Of a stretch of DNA of 64,000 nt, positions 17,862 through 26,517 are shown one piece after another; within the stretch, counting starts at the first letter, position 1, and each line of letters begins with the position of its first letter. Both the position numbers and the translations under genes were made by a program. Source of the DNA: Psychrobium sp051201665 (GTDB taxonomy: Bacteria > Pseudomonadota > Gammaproteobacteria > Enterobacterales > Psychrobiaceae); assembly GCF_051201665.1 (NCBI RefSeq), contig NZ_CP179210.1, positions 1,488,001 through 1,552,000 of the forward strand, given 5' to 3'. The notes under the pieces were generated by a model. It made no database searches and was not told the origin of the DNA. It was given only the letters and a program-made list of their open reading frames with translations.

Positions 17862-18515
17862 ATGACAATGGATAAAGAATTGAAGCTGGTTATTTTTGAC
17901 TGGGACGGCACCGTGATGGATTCAGTAATGAAAATTGTTGATTCTATGCAACGTGCTGCCGAGCGAGAAGGGCTTAATGTGCCATCTGAACAAGCGGTTA
18001 AAGATATCATTGGTTTGAGTTTGGCACCGGCGTTAAAACAACTTTTTGGCGAATTGACTCAACAGCAAGTTGATGACATGGCGCAATTTTATAAAGAAGC
18101 CTATTTAGCGCTCGATAAAAATCCAAGCTCATTGTTTAACGGCATCGTTGATGTGTTTGAATCGTTAAGAGATCGCCATATCAAGATTGCCGTGGCGACA
18201 GGTAAATCTCGTGTTGGATTAGATCGTTTAATTGAGCAAACAGGATTAGGGCATTTCTTTTGTGACAGCATGACCGCAGATGAAGCGGAATCTAAGCCAC
18301 ATCCACAAATGATTGATGAAATTGTTAACCGACAAGGTGTTGATAAGTCTCAAATCGTAATGGTTGGTGACTCATTACTGGATTTAACCATGGCTAACAA
18401 TGCAGGTGTTCGGTCTGTTGGTGTGAGTTACGGTGCGCATGATAAAGCGCGCCTTTTGACCGCTAAGCCTTTGGCTGTTGTTGACGAAGCAAATGAGTTA
18501 CTGAGCTATATATAG
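17862..18515 (+). CDS. HAD-superfamily phosphatase (phosphoglycolate phosphatase-like)
   Basis: HAD hydrolase of about 217 residues. Motif I FDWDGTVMDS provides the nucleophile and acid aspartates, motif II is VATGKSR, the motif III lysine is in SKPHPQM, and motif IV is MVGDSLLDL. A helical cap follows motif I, as in Gph-like enzymes. It starts 3 bases after the rluC stop (ATG 17862 or 17868), so the two are co-transcribed. The substrate is unknown; a metabolite phosphatase is most likely. A strong terminator follows. Confidence 0.88.
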   Translation: MTMDKELKLVIFDWDGTVMDSVMKIVDSMQRAAEREGLNVPSEQAVKDIIGLSLAPALKQLFGELTQQQVDDMAQFYKEAYLALDKNPSSLFNGIVDVFESLRDRHIKIAVATGKSRVGLDRLIEQTGLGHFFCDSMTADEAESKPHPQMIDEIVNRQGVDKSQIVMVGDSLLDLTMANNAGVRSVGVSYGAHDKARLLTAKPLAVVDEANELLSYI

Positions 18516-18540
18516 AGCTAGCCAATTAATCATTACAATA

Positions 18541-18568
18541 AAAAGGCGACAGTGATGTCGCCTTTTTT
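18541..18568 (+). terminator. Terminator of the rluC-HAD operon
   Basis: AAAAGGCGAC (18541-18550) and GTCGCCTTTT (18557-18566) form a perfect 10-bp stem with a 6-nt loop and a T tail. Confidence 0.9.
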
Positions 18569-18580
18569 ATATAACACCTT

Positions 18581-18743
18581 ATACCAAGTTGACAAAGTTA
18601 TTGCCCACTTTTGCTGGTTAAAATAAAATGAATGTAGCGTTGCTTTCAATCCCAATAGCCAGCTATTTCTCAATCAAGCGCCTTGCCTTCATTTGTTTTT
18701 CCTTCGCAAAACAAGATCACTTACGTAATGCAATTAATGGTAT
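18581..18743 (+). repeat. MITE-like palindromic repeat, copy A (diverged)
   Basis: Begins ATACCAAGTTGACAAAG and ends ATTAATGGTAT, with the same internal landmarks as the other three copies: TTGCCCACTT, GCGTTGCTTTCAATCC, AATAGCCAGCTATT and CAAGATCACTTA. It has many substitutions relative to copies B-D, so it is the oldest. It lies between the HAD terminator and the end of maf. Confidence 0.85.
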
Positions 18744-18814
18744 TACATAACACTACCGTTCAATTTTGTATGTATATAGTGTTACGGCTTTACGGGCAGG
18801 ATGTGGACTGCAAT

Positions 18815-19423
18815 CTATTGATTGAGTTGTTCTAGCGCATTAATGCCTTCGTTATTGAGCATATCTAACAAGGTAATCAATGGCAGACCAATGAGGGTAT
18901 TTGGATCCTTGCCTTCAAGACGTTCAAACAGTGCAATGCCTAATCCTTCACTTTTGAAACTACCTGCACAATTGTAAGGTTCTTCAGTATTTAGATAACC
19001 AGTAATCATGGCATCAGACAGTTTTCTAAAATGCACATGAAAAGGCTCCACCACCACTTGGTGCTGTTTAGTGCCACTATTATATAAGCACAGGCCAGTA
19101 TAAAAGGTGATAACTTGACCGCTAGCTCGGCGCAGTTGAGTAAATGCATTGTCGAAATTATGCGGTTTGCCTACTATTTCATCATTTATAACAGCGACTT
19201 GATCACCACCGACGATCAAATGATCATTAAATTGATCCTCACAAGCTTTGGCCTTGGCAAGTGCCAAACGCTTTACTAGCGCGGGTGCTGTCTCATTTGG
19301 CAATGGTGATTCATCGACATTCGGTTTAGCACAGTCAAAAGATAGCATTAATTTTTGGAGTATTTGCTGACGAAATGGTGAAGTTGATGCTAGAATTAGC
19401 GGTCGGTTCAAGGTCTTGTTCAT
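18815..19423 (-). CDS. maf: Maf/YceF family nucleotide pyrophosphatase
   Basis: Hydrolyses non-canonical or modified nucleoside triphosphates to the monophosphates (m7GTP in the YceF subgroup). The 202-residue product begins MNKTLNRPLILASTSPFRQQ, with the family ASTSPFR loop, and contains NVDESP, VGGDQVAV and a KFKSEGLG-like stretch (GSFKSEGLG). I take the internal ATG at 19423, which gives the family-typical start; the ORF extends upstream to 19492 but overlaps the yceD promoter region. It is divergent from yceD, as in E. coli. Confidence 0.92.
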   Translation of the reverse strand: MNKTLNRPLILASTSPFRQQILQKLMLSFDCAKPNVDESPLPNETAPALVKRLALAKAKACEDQFNDHLIVGGDQVAVINDEIVGKPHNFDNAFTQLRRASGQVITFYTGLCLYNSGTKQHQVVVEPFHVHFRKLSDAMITGYLNTEEPYNCAGSFKSEGLGIALFERLEGKDPNTLIGLPLITLLDMLNNEGINALEQLNQ

Positions 19424-19566
19424 AAGAGTATAGTCGTTGATTTTATAACCGTTTTTAATGGTTTTAGGTTTAATATGCGTTAAGTCTATCATGCCATGAA
19501 AAAAAACCAGTAGTTTTTGGGATTTTCCTTTGACTAGTGGCTGTTGGATCTATAAGATGCGCGACC

Positions 19567-20085
19567 ATGCAACTAGTAAAGATACCTATGACGCTCGATC
19601 CAATCAGATCGGCTAAGATGAAATCAACCTATTCCGGTGGAATAGAGAGTTCAGATTTACCAAGATTGTTGGATGCGTCCGCCGGATTCTGTAGCGATAT
19701 ACAGGTACAGTTTTCTTGTGATACTGACGAACTGGGCACTGTGATTATTAATGGTCATGCGCAAGGCGAAGTTTCCTTGAATTGTCAGCGTTGTATGAAT
19801 GAATTTAAACAGAAAATCTCTGTTGAATTCTGTTATTCACCTTTGACTGCAAAGTCAACTGAGGATGACATACCCGACGCCTATGAAGCTGTCGACATGG
19901 ATGAAAATGGATATATTGCAATCGTTGAACTCATCGAAGATGAATTTATCGTTTCAATTCCATTCTTTCCAATGCATGATGTTGAAGACTGTTCGAAAGA
20001 ACAAGATTTTACATTAGGCAATATTGACGAAAGTGAAGCAGAACGTCCCAACCCGTTCGCGGTGTTACAAAATTTAAAGAAATAA
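19567..20085 (+). CDS. yceD: YceD/DUF177 family protein
   Basis: Conserved 172-residue protein of the DUF177 family, almost always encoded just upstream of rpmF and thought to act in 23S rRNA or ribosome maturation. It has the CxxC pair LNCQRCMNEF near residue 79, which relatives use to coordinate metal, an acidic C-terminal half, and the final PNPFAVLQNLKK. Start at 19567 (MQLVKIPMTLDPIRSA) matches the family; an upstream in-frame ATG at 19537 would add ten residues with no homology. It is first in the yceD-rpmF-plsX-fab operon. Confidence 0.92.
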   Translation: MQLVKIPMTLDPIRSAKMKSTYSGGIESSDLPRLLDASAGFCSDIQVQFSCDTDELGTVIINGHAQGEVSLNCQRCMNEFKQKISVEFCYSPLTAKSTEDDIPDAYEAVDMDENGYIAIVELIEDEFIVSIPFFPMHDVEDCSKEQDFTLGNIDESEAERPNPFAVLQNLKK

Positions 20086-20105
20086 GGTTTTTTTAGGAGA
20101 CCAAC

Positions 20106-20276
20106 ATGGCTGTTCAAAAAAGTAAGAAATCACGTTCAAGACGTGGCATGCGTCGTTCACATGATGCATTAACTGGCGTTCAATTAAGTGTTGATGAGAC
20201 AACTGGTGAAACTCACCGTCGTCATCACATCACTGCTGACGGTTACTACCGTGGCAAAAAAGTAATCGAGCTATAA
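20106..20276 (+). CDS. rpmF: 50S ribosomal protein L32
   Basis: 56-residue basic ribosomal protein. It begins MAVQKSKKSRSRRGMRRSHD, the unmistakable L32 start, and ends with GYYRGKKVIEL. The start ATG has TAGGAGACC just upstream. It lies 20 bases after yceD and 12 bases before plsX; this coupling of a ribosomal gene to phospholipid genes is conserved in many bacteria. Confidence 0.97.
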   Translation: MAVQKSKKSRSRRGMRRSHDALTGVQLSVDETTGETHRRHHITADGYYRGKKVIEL

Positions 20277-20288
20277 TAGGCGATTATT

Positions 20289-21314
20289 TTGAGTAATCTA
20301 ACCCTCGCGTTAGATGCCATGGGGGGCGATTTCGGTCCCCAAGTGACAGTGCCTGCATCTCTGCAGGCACTGGAACGTTTTCCTTTCCTATCTATTTCAA
20401 TTTTCGGCGACGAAAATGCTATCAAGCAGTATATTCCTGCGCAATTTCCTCATTTAAATCGTTTACACATCGAACATTGCTCGCAAATTGTGACCATGAA
20501 TGACCGTCCATTGACTGCTATTCGAAATCGTCGTGAATCGTCGATGCGTAAAGCTATTGATATGGTTCAACAGGGTAAAGCGGGGGCTTGTGTGAGCGCT
20601 GGTAACACCGGTGTATTGATGGCAATGGCGAAATTGGTGCTTAAGACATTACCGGGCATTGATAGACCCGCCCTTATTTCAACCTTACCAACATTACAAA
20701 ACAAACCTGTTTATATGTTGGACTTAGGCGCGAACGTTAGTTGTGATTCAGATACCTTGTTGCAATTTGCAGTGATGGGTTCTGTGGTTGCACAGAAAGT
20801 AAATGATATTCACAAGCCGCGTATCTCGTTACTCAATGTTGGCGAAGAAGCCATTAAAGGCAATGATGTTGTTAAACAAACCGCTGAGTTGTTGAAAGAA
20901 ACCTGTCAATTAAACTATGTGGGTTATATTGAAGGGCATCAGATCTTTGAAGGGAATACCGACGTTATTGTGTGCGATGGTTTCGTTGGAAATATCAGTT
21001 TAAAAACAACAGAAGGTGTTGCTAACTTATTGTTTGAACATCTCAAGCAAGCCGCTAAGTCTAGCCTATTAATGCGCTTTTTGTCGTTTATCTCTACACC
21101 GTTTCTTAAAAATGTACTTTGTAAGGTGAAACCCGACCAGTACAACGGTGCAAGTCTGCTAGGATTGCGCGGTATAGTAATCAAGAGTCACGGCAACGCT
21201 GATCAACAAGCCTTTTTAAATGCGATTAAACAAGCAATTACCGAAGTTGAACAGCAAGTTCCTGACAGAATTCAAGACAGCTTAGAATCTATATTATTAG
21301 AAAAAATCTGCTAG
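20289..21314 (+). CDS. plsX: Phosphate acyltransferase PlsX
   Basis: Converts acyl-ACP to acyl-phosphate, the first step of the PlsX-PlsY route to phosphatidic acid; peripheral membrane enzyme. The 341 residues contain LALDAMGGDFGP at the N-terminus, VSAGNTGVLMAM and CDGFVGNISLKT. Initiation appears to be at TTG (20289), because the resulting MSNLTLALDAMGG aligns with known PlsX starts and no ATG lies between the rpmF stop and the conserved region. The unusual start may lower its translation relative to rpmF. Confidence 0.94.
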   Translation: MSNLTLALDAMGGDFGPQVTVPASLQALERFPFLSISIFGDENAIKQYIPAQFPHLNRLHIEHCSQIVTMNDRPLTAIRNRRESSMRKAIDMVQQGKAGACVSAGNTGVLMAMAKLVLKTLPGIDRPALISTLPTLQNKPVYMLDLGANVSCDSDTLLQFAVMGSVVAQKVNDIHKPRISLLNVGEEAIKGNDVVKQTAELLKETCQLNYVGYIEGHQIFEGNTDVIVCDGFVGNISLKTTEGVANLLFEHLKQAAKSSLLMRFLSFISTPFLKNVLCKVKPDQYNGASLLGLRGIVIKSHGNADQQAFLNAIKQAITEVEQQVPDRIQDSLESILLEKIC

Positions 21315-21344
21315 CTTCCAACTGTCTTCAAAAGAGCTTTCATC

Positions 21345-22310
21345 ATGTATTCAAAAATTTTAGGTACCGGTAGCTATCTGCCGACACAAGTACGTAGTAA
21401 TACCGATCTTGAAAAAATGGTCGATACAACTGACGAATGGATCACTGCGCGAACGGGTATTAGCGAGCGCCGTATTTCTGATACGACTGAATCAGTGGTC
21501 ACTATGGCTCACGAAGCCTCGAAAAAAGCCCTCGAAATGGCTGGCATTACAGCAAATGATATCGATATGATCGTGTTTGGCACGACTAGCGGTGAAAATG
21601 CGTTTCCTGCTGCCGCGTGTCAGTTACAAGAATTTCTAGGTATTGAAGCACCCATCCCTGCATTTGATGTTGCTGCGGCATGTTCTGGCTTTATTTTCTC
21701 AATGAGTGTGGCGGACCAATATATTAAATCGGGTAATGCTAAGAACATTCTTGTGATTGGCGCTGATGTGTTATCACGTTTATGTCATCCAGAAGATCGC
21801 TCAACTATTATTTTGTTTGGTGATGGTGCAGGTGCGGCTGTATTAACGGCAAGCGAAGAGCCAGGTATTTTATCAACGCATATTCGAAGCGCTGGTAAAC
21901 ACGGTGATTTATTAAAATCACGCGCGGTTCCTCGCCATAAAAATCCTGAAGATCCTATCGAAGGTTTCATTGAAATGAAAGGTAATGAAGTCTTTAAGTT
22001 CGCGGTAACTCAACTTAGTAATGTCGTGAGCGAAACGCTAGCTGCTAACAATCTTGAGAAATCAGATATTGATTGGTTAGTGCCGCATCAAGCAAACTAC
22101 CGCATTATAAGTGCCACTGCTAAAAAACTGTCAATGCCAATGGAGCAAGTTGTTTTAACACTCGCTAAACACGGCAATACCTCTGCCGCATCAGTGCCAA
22201 TTGCACTCGATGAAGCGGTACGTGACGGTCGAATCCAACGTGGACAAATGTTACTACTTGAAGCATTCGGTGCTGGTTTCTCTTGGGGTTCAGCGCTCGT
22301 ACGCTTCTAA
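21345..22310 (+). CDS. fabH: 3-oxoacyl-ACP synthase III
   Basis: Starts fatty-acid synthesis by condensing acetyl-CoA with malonyl-ACP. The 321-residue thiolase-fold protein has the catalytic triad C113 (VAAACSGF), H248 (LVPHQANYRI) and N278 (KHGNTSAAS), and the FabH-typical DTTDEWITARTGI. It follows plsX by 30 bases in the same operon. Confidence 0.96.
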   Translation: MYSKILGTGSYLPTQVRSNTDLEKMVDTTDEWITARTGISERRISDTTESVVTMAHEASKKALEMAGITANDIDMIVFGTTSGENAFPAAACQLQEFLGIEAPIPAFDVAAACSGFIFSMSVADQYIKSGNAKNILVIGADVLSRLCHPEDRSTIILFGDGAGAAVLTASEEPGILSTHIRSAGKHGDLLKSRAVPRHKNPEDPIEGFIEMKGNEVFKFAVTQLSNVVSETLAANNLEKSDIDWLVPHQANYRIISATAKKLSMPMEQVVLTLAKHGNTSAASVPIALDEAVRDGRIQRGQMLLLEAFGAGFSWGSALVRF

Positions 22311-22394
22311 CAGTTACCGTCAATCTATTTAATAATAAACGCGCTGAGGCGCGTTTATTGATTTTTCATAAAAATTTAATAAAGGATAATTATC

Positions 22395-23324
22395 ATGTCA
22401 AAAACGGCGATAGTATTCCCCGGTCAAGGTTCACAAACCTTGGGCATGCTAAGCGATATCGCTAGCGAACACGCAATTGTTCAAGAAACATTTGCGCAAG
22501 CATCTAACGTATTAGGTTACGATTTATGGGCATTGGTTCAAGATGGTCCTAGTGAAGATTTAAATCGTACAGACCGCACGCAGCCAGCATTATTAGCAGC
22601 AAGTGTTGCAATTTGGCGAGTATGGAATGAACAAAATGGCAAACAACCTGAGTTTTTAGCTGGTCACAGCCTTGGTGAATATTCTGCATTGGTCTGTGCA
22701 GGCGCGATTGCATTTGAAGATGCAATTAAGTTAGTTGAATTACGTGGTCAATACATGCTTGAAGCGGTGCCTGAGGGTACTGGTTCAATGGCTGCGATTA
22801 TCGGATTAGACGACGATGCCATTGCTAAAGCCTGTGAAGATGCGGCGCAAGATCAAGTGGTATCGCCTGTGAACTTTAATTCACCAGGACAAGTTGTTAT
22901 TGCTGGTCATAAAGAAGCGGTTGAACGAGCTTCTGTATTATGTAAAGAAGCGGGTGCAAAACGTGCACTACCGTTAGCAGTTTCAGTGCCATCACATTGT
23001 TCATTAATGTCACCAGCGGCAGAGAAGCTGGCCGCTCAATTAGAGACTATTGACGTTAAATCGCCAACGCTTAAAGTGATCAACAATGTTGATGTTGCCA
23101 TTGAAAGCGACCCAGTAGCGATAAAAGAAGCATTAAAACGTCAACTGTTTAGCCCTGTTCGCTGGTCTGAAACAGTACAGTTTTTTGCAGCAAATGATGT
23201 GTCATTACAAATTGAAGTGGGACCGGGCAAAGTATTATCTGGTCTTGCAAAACGTATTGATAAAAGTGTTAGTGGCGTTGCAACAACAGATGTTGCGAGC
23301 TTAACTAGTGCTTTAGAAAAATAA
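22395..23324 (+). CDS. fabD: Malonyl-CoA:ACP transacylase
   Basis: Transfers malonyl from CoA to acyl carrier protein. It has the N-terminal FPGQGSQ oxyanion loop and the nucleophile S92 in AGHSLGEYSAL, with the partner histidine in VPSHCSLM. 309 residues, normal length. The start follows AAAGGATAA. It is 84 bases after fabH and 15 bases before fabG. Confidence 0.96.
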   Translation: MSKTAIVFPGQGSQTLGMLSDIASEHAIVQETFAQASNVLGYDLWALVQDGPSEDLNRTDRTQPALLAASVAIWRVWNEQNGKQPEFLAGHSLGEYSALVCAGAIAFEDAIKLVELRGQYMLEAVPEGTGSMAAIIGLDDDAIAKACEDAAQDQVVSPVNFNSPGQVVIAGHKEAVERASVLCKEAGAKRALPLAVSVPSHCSLMSPAAEKLAAQLETIDVKSPTLKVINNVDVAIESDPVAIKEALKRQLFSPVRWSETVQFFAANDVSLQIEVGPGKVLSGLAKRIDKSVSGVATTDVASLTSALEK

Positions 23325-23339
23325 TTAACGGAGTTAACA

Positions 23340-24080
23340 ATGAGCTTTAATTTTTCAGAAAAAGTTGTTTTAGTAACTGGCGCAAGTCGTGGTATTGGTA
23401 AAGAAATCGCTAAAGTATTCGCTGCTGGCGGCGCAACAGTTATTGGCACTGCAACCAGTGAAAATGGCGCAAGCAAAATTAGCGAGTACTTAGGTGAACA
23501 CGGTAAAGGTTTAGTATTAAACGTTACTGATAGCGATTCTATTGCAGCCTTATTTGACTCGATTAAGTCTGATTTTGGTGGCGTTGATATTCTAGTTAAT
23601 AACGCTGGTATTACGCGCGACAATCTAATGATGCGCATGAAAGATGAAGAGTGGGATGACATCATCACTACTAACCTAAATTCAGTGTTTAAGATTTCTA
23701 AAGCTGTTTTACGTCACATGATGAAAAAACGTGAAGGCCGTATCATTAATATCGGCTCTGTCGTTGGCTCTTCAGGTAATCCTGGTCAAGCAAACTACTG
23801 TGCATCTAAAGCTGGTTTACTTGGTTTTACAAAATCTTTAGCACAAGAAGTTGCATCTCGTGGCATTACAGTAAATACTGTTGCTCCTGGTTTCATCCAA
23901 ACGGATATGACTGAGGAATTAAACGATGAGCAAAAAGACACTATCTTGTCTAAAGTACCTGCAAATCGTTTAGGGAAACCACAAGAAATTGCCGGTGCAG
24001 TTGCTTTCTTAGCATCTGACATGGCTGCTTACATCAACGGTGAAACGCTGCATGTAAACGGTGGTATGTACATGGGCTAA
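23340..24080 (+). CDS. fabG: 3-oxoacyl-ACP reductase
   Basis: NADPH-dependent reductase of the elongation cycle, short-chain dehydrogenase fold, 246 residues. Nucleotide-binding TGASRGIGKEI, NNAGITRDNLMMRM, catalytic serine in NIGSVVGSSGNPGQ and the YCASK (YxxxK) pair are all present, and the C-terminal LHVNGGMYM matches FabG. It has a ribosome site ACGGAG and is 15 bases from fabD. Confidence 0.97.
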   Translation: MSFNFSEKVVLVTGASRGIGKEIAKVFAAGGATVIGTATSENGASKISEYLGEHGKGLVLNVTDSDSIAALFDSIKSDFGGVDILVNNAGITRDNLMMRMKDEEWDDIITTNLNSVFKISKAVLRHMMKKREGRIINIGSVVGSSGNPGQANYCASKAGLLGFTKSLAQEVASRGITVNTVAPGFIQTDMTEELNDEQKDTILSKVPANRLGKPQEIAGAVAFLASDMAAYINGETLHVNGGMYMG

Positions 24081-24256
24081 ATTGATTTAGCGCATTAGAA
24101 TAATAAATTTTAAGTATTTGTTTACAAATTGGGGTAAATTTCGGAGATAATGCCGTTAAATTCTGGTTTGACCAGCATTTCAGATATTGATTTGTTTGGT
24201 TATTCCTCTAAACTAGCCCCATATTTTATGACTCTGTAAAAACAGGAAAAATTGCC

Positions 24257-24490
24257 ATGAGCATTGAAGAACGCGTAAAGAAAATTGTTGTTGAACAACT
24301 AGGTGTTAAAGAAGAAGAAGTAGTTAGCGGCGCATCATTTGTTGATGACCTAGGTGCTGATTCACTAGACACAGTTGAGCTAGTAATGGCTCTAGAAGAA
24401 GAATTCGACACTGAGATTCCAGACGAAGAAGCTGAAAAAATCACTACAGTTCAAGCTGCTATTGATTACGTAAACAGCGCTCAAGATTAA
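24257..24490 (+). CDS. acpP: Acyl carrier protein
   Basis: Central carrier of growing acyl chains. The 77 residues are strongly acidic, and S36 in GADSLDTVELVMALEEEF is the phosphopantetheine attachment site. The start has AACAGGAAA upstream. The 176-base gap after fabG is long enough for its own promoter, as in E. coli, which would allow the high expression this protein needs. It has its own terminator and is then separated from fabF by a MITE-like repeat. Confidence 0.97.
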   Translation: MSIEERVKKIVVEQLGVKEEEVVSGASFVDDLGADSLDTVELVMALEEEFDTEIPDEEAEKITTVQAAIDYVNSAQD

Positions 24491-24506
24491 TTTAACCTTT
24501 GCATTG

Positions 24507-24531
24507 AAAGGCGGCTTTTGCCGCCTTTGTT
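24507..24531 (+). terminator. Terminator after acpP
   Basis: AAAGGCGGC (24507-24515) and GCCGCCTTT (24520-24528) with a TTTT loop, followed by GTTGT. The T tail is interrupted, so read-through into fabF is possible. Confidence 0.75.
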
Positions 24532-24568
24532 GTATCTAGCGCTAAATGAAATAAACACGATCGGTGTT

Positions 24569-24728
24569 ATACCAATTGCATTAAATATTTGCCCACTTGT
24601 ACTTGTTAAAATTAACTAAAATGGCGTTGCTCTCAATCCTAATAGCCAGCTATTAGTCAATCGAGCGCCTTGTTTTAGCTGATTTTCTCTACGCACAACA
24701 AGATCACTTACTTAATGCAATTGGTGTT
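24569..24728 (+). repeat. MITE-like palindromic repeat, copy B, between acpP and fabF
   Basis: About 160 bp bounded by ATACCAATTGCATTAA and TTAATGCAATTGGT, inverted terminal repeats. The core 24623-24669 folds as a long hairpin: CTAATAGC pairs with GCTATTAG around CA, extended after a TCAATC internal loop by GCTC/GAGC and GGC/GCC. It is nearly identical to copies C and D, so recently spread. No coding capacity. Confidence 0.9.
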
Positions 24729-24806
24729 ATTTGCTACAAATTAATACATTTAAAGATAGTTTGAAGCAAATAGCAGCAAGAATTCAATAAATTTGGAAGG
24801 GTTGAA

Positions 24807-26048
24807 ATGACAAAACGTCGTATTGTAGTAACAGGTATGGGCATGGTTTCTCCTGTTGGTAATACTGTTGCAGAAAGCTGGGACAGTGTATTACAAGGCA
24901 AAAGCGGTATCGATATTATTAAAGCATTCGATACAAGTATCTACAGCACACACTTTGCGGGTGAAGTAAAAGACCTAGATATGGAACCTTACTTACCTAA
25001 AAAAGAAGCGCGTCGAATGGATAAATTCATCCAATTTGGCATGGTTGCTGGTGTACAAGCTATCGAAGATAGTGGCATTGAAGTTACTAGTGATAATGCA
25101 CCGCGCATTGGTGTTGCGATTGGTTCTGGTATGGGCGGTTTAGGATTAATCGAATCGACTCATGCTCAAATGGCTAAAACAGGTGTGCGTAAGATTTCTC
25201 CGTTTTTCGTGCCGGGTACGATCATCAACATGATTGCGGGTAACTTATCAATTCGCTATGGCTTCCAAGGTCCAAACATTGCAATTACAACAGCCTGTAC
25301 TACTGGTGTACATAATGTTGGCCATGCGGCTCGTATGATTGCATACGGTGATGCTGATGTAATGGTTGCTGGCGGTGCAGAAGCAGCGACAACAGAACTT
25401 GGCCTAGGCGGTTTTGGCGCAGCTAAAGCATTATCAACGAACAATGATAACCCACAACAAGCTTCTCGCCCTTGGGATAAAGATCGCGATGGCTTTGTGA
25501 TGGGGGAAGGCGCTGGCATGATGGTATTAGAAGAATACGAACATGCTAAAGCACGTGGTGCAAAAATTTATGCTGAGTTAACTGGTTTTGGTATGAGCGG
25601 TGACGCACATCACATGACATCACCACCAAGTGATGGCGCTGGCGCAGCTGCTGCAATGGTTAATGCATTAAGCGATGCTGGTGTTGCACCAGAAGAGATT
25701 GGTTACATTAATGCTCACGGCACGTCGACGCATGCAGGTGACAAAGCTGAAACTGCGGCTGTTAAATCAGTATTTGGTGATCACGCATACAAGCTAGCGG
25801 TTAGCTCAACTAAATCAATGACTGGTCACTTATTGGGGGCAGCGGGGTCGGTTGAAGCGATTTTCTCTGCGCTGGCAGTAAGCGATCAAATTATGCCACC
25901 AACCATCAATTTGGATAATCCTGATGAAGGTTGTGATTTAGATTACGTCACTGAAGGTGCACGTAAAAAAGAACTAAATCATGTGCTTTGTAACTCATTT
26001 GGTTTTGGCGGCACAAACGGTTCATTGTTATTCAGTAAAGTTAAATAA
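24807..26048 (+). CDS. fabF: 3-oxoacyl-ACP synthase II
   Basis: Condensing enzyme for chain elongation and temperature-dependent unsaturated fatty-acid synthesis. The 413-residue thiolase-fold protein has the catalytic cysteine in ITTACTTGVHNV and the two histidines in NAHGTSTHAGD and STKSMTGHLLGAAG. The start ATG has GGAAGGG 7 bases upstream. A repeat insertion has widened its distance from acpP to 316 bases, so it may depend on its own promoter. The usual next genes pabC, mltG, tmk and holB are not here. Confidence 0.96.
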   Translation: MTKRRIVVTGMGMVSPVGNTVAESWDSVLQGKSGIDIIKAFDTSIYSTHFAGEVKDLDMEPYLPKKEARRMDKFIQFGMVAGVQAIEDSGIEVTSDNAPRIGVAIGSGMGGLGLIESTHAQMAKTGVRKISPFFVPGTIINMIAGNLSIRYGFQGPNIAITTACTTGVHNVGHAARMIAYGDADVMVAGGAEAATTELGLGGFGAAKALSTNNDNPQQASRPWDKDRDGFVMGEGAGMMVLEEYEHAKARGAKIYAELTGFGMSGDAHHMTSPPSDGAGAAAAMVNALSDAGVAPEEIGYINAHGTSTHAGDKAETAAVKSVFGDHAYKLAVSSTKSMTGHLLGAAGSVEAIFSALAVSDQIMPPTINLDNPDEGCDLDYVTEGARKKELNHVLCNSFGFGGTNGSLLFSKVK

Positions 26049-26068
26049 GCGTTATTAAATTTACTGGT

Positions 26069-26097
26069 AACCCGCTCGTTAAACAGCGGGTTTTTTT
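26069..26097 (+). terminator. Terminator of fabF
   Basis: AACCCGCT (26069-26076) and AGCGGGTT (26085-26092) with an 8-nt loop, followed by seven T. Confidence 0.9.
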
Positions 26098-26127
26098 ATG
26101 GCAAAAATTGGCTTATAGCATGTTGAG

Positions 26128-26517
26128 CTAATTTTCATTAATCACACACCACTCAGGGTTGTATAGCGTTAGTAAAACGAGGCAAACAATAATATTGAGC
26201 CAACTACATGCCCAATAAATTGTTCTAAATGGCTGCTTTTGCGTTTTGTGACGCCTGATTTGTTGAATGAAATAACCACCCGGCCAGCCCCCACTAAACG
26301 CCAATACATAGAATCGTAACTCACTGATCCGCGCCGTGTCTTTTATTGCTGCTGATTTATCTTGCCACGTAAATAACATTGTAATTAGGTTCAGCGTCAT
26401 AAAGTAACTAACCAATAATGTTTGCTGAATTTGAGGTAACGTCATTGCAACCAAGGTGACTGAAATGACAAAGCCAATGCAAAATGCAGCGCCGAGTTTA
26501 AATACTGATTTACGCAT
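26128..26517 (-). CDS. DUF1294 family membrane protein
   Basis: Small membrane protein of about 129 residues with three or four hydrophobic segments. The DUF1294 signature is present: a WQDKSAA-like (YDK.AA) loop, then FSGGWPGGYFIQQIRRHKTQKQPF. The function of the family is unknown. I start at 26517 (MRKSVFKLG), which overlaps the 3' end of the TetR gene by 8 bases; an upstream extension to 26568 lies inside that gene. It is the last gene of an aldehyde dehydrogenase-TetR-DUF1294 operon. Confidence 0.8.
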   Translation of the reverse strand: MRKSVFKLGAAFCIGFVISVTLVAMTLPQIQQTLLVSYFMTLNLITMLFTWQDKSAAIKDTARISELRFYVLAFSGGWPGGYFIQQIRRHKTQKQPFRTIYWACSWLNIIVCLVLLTLYNPEWCVINEN

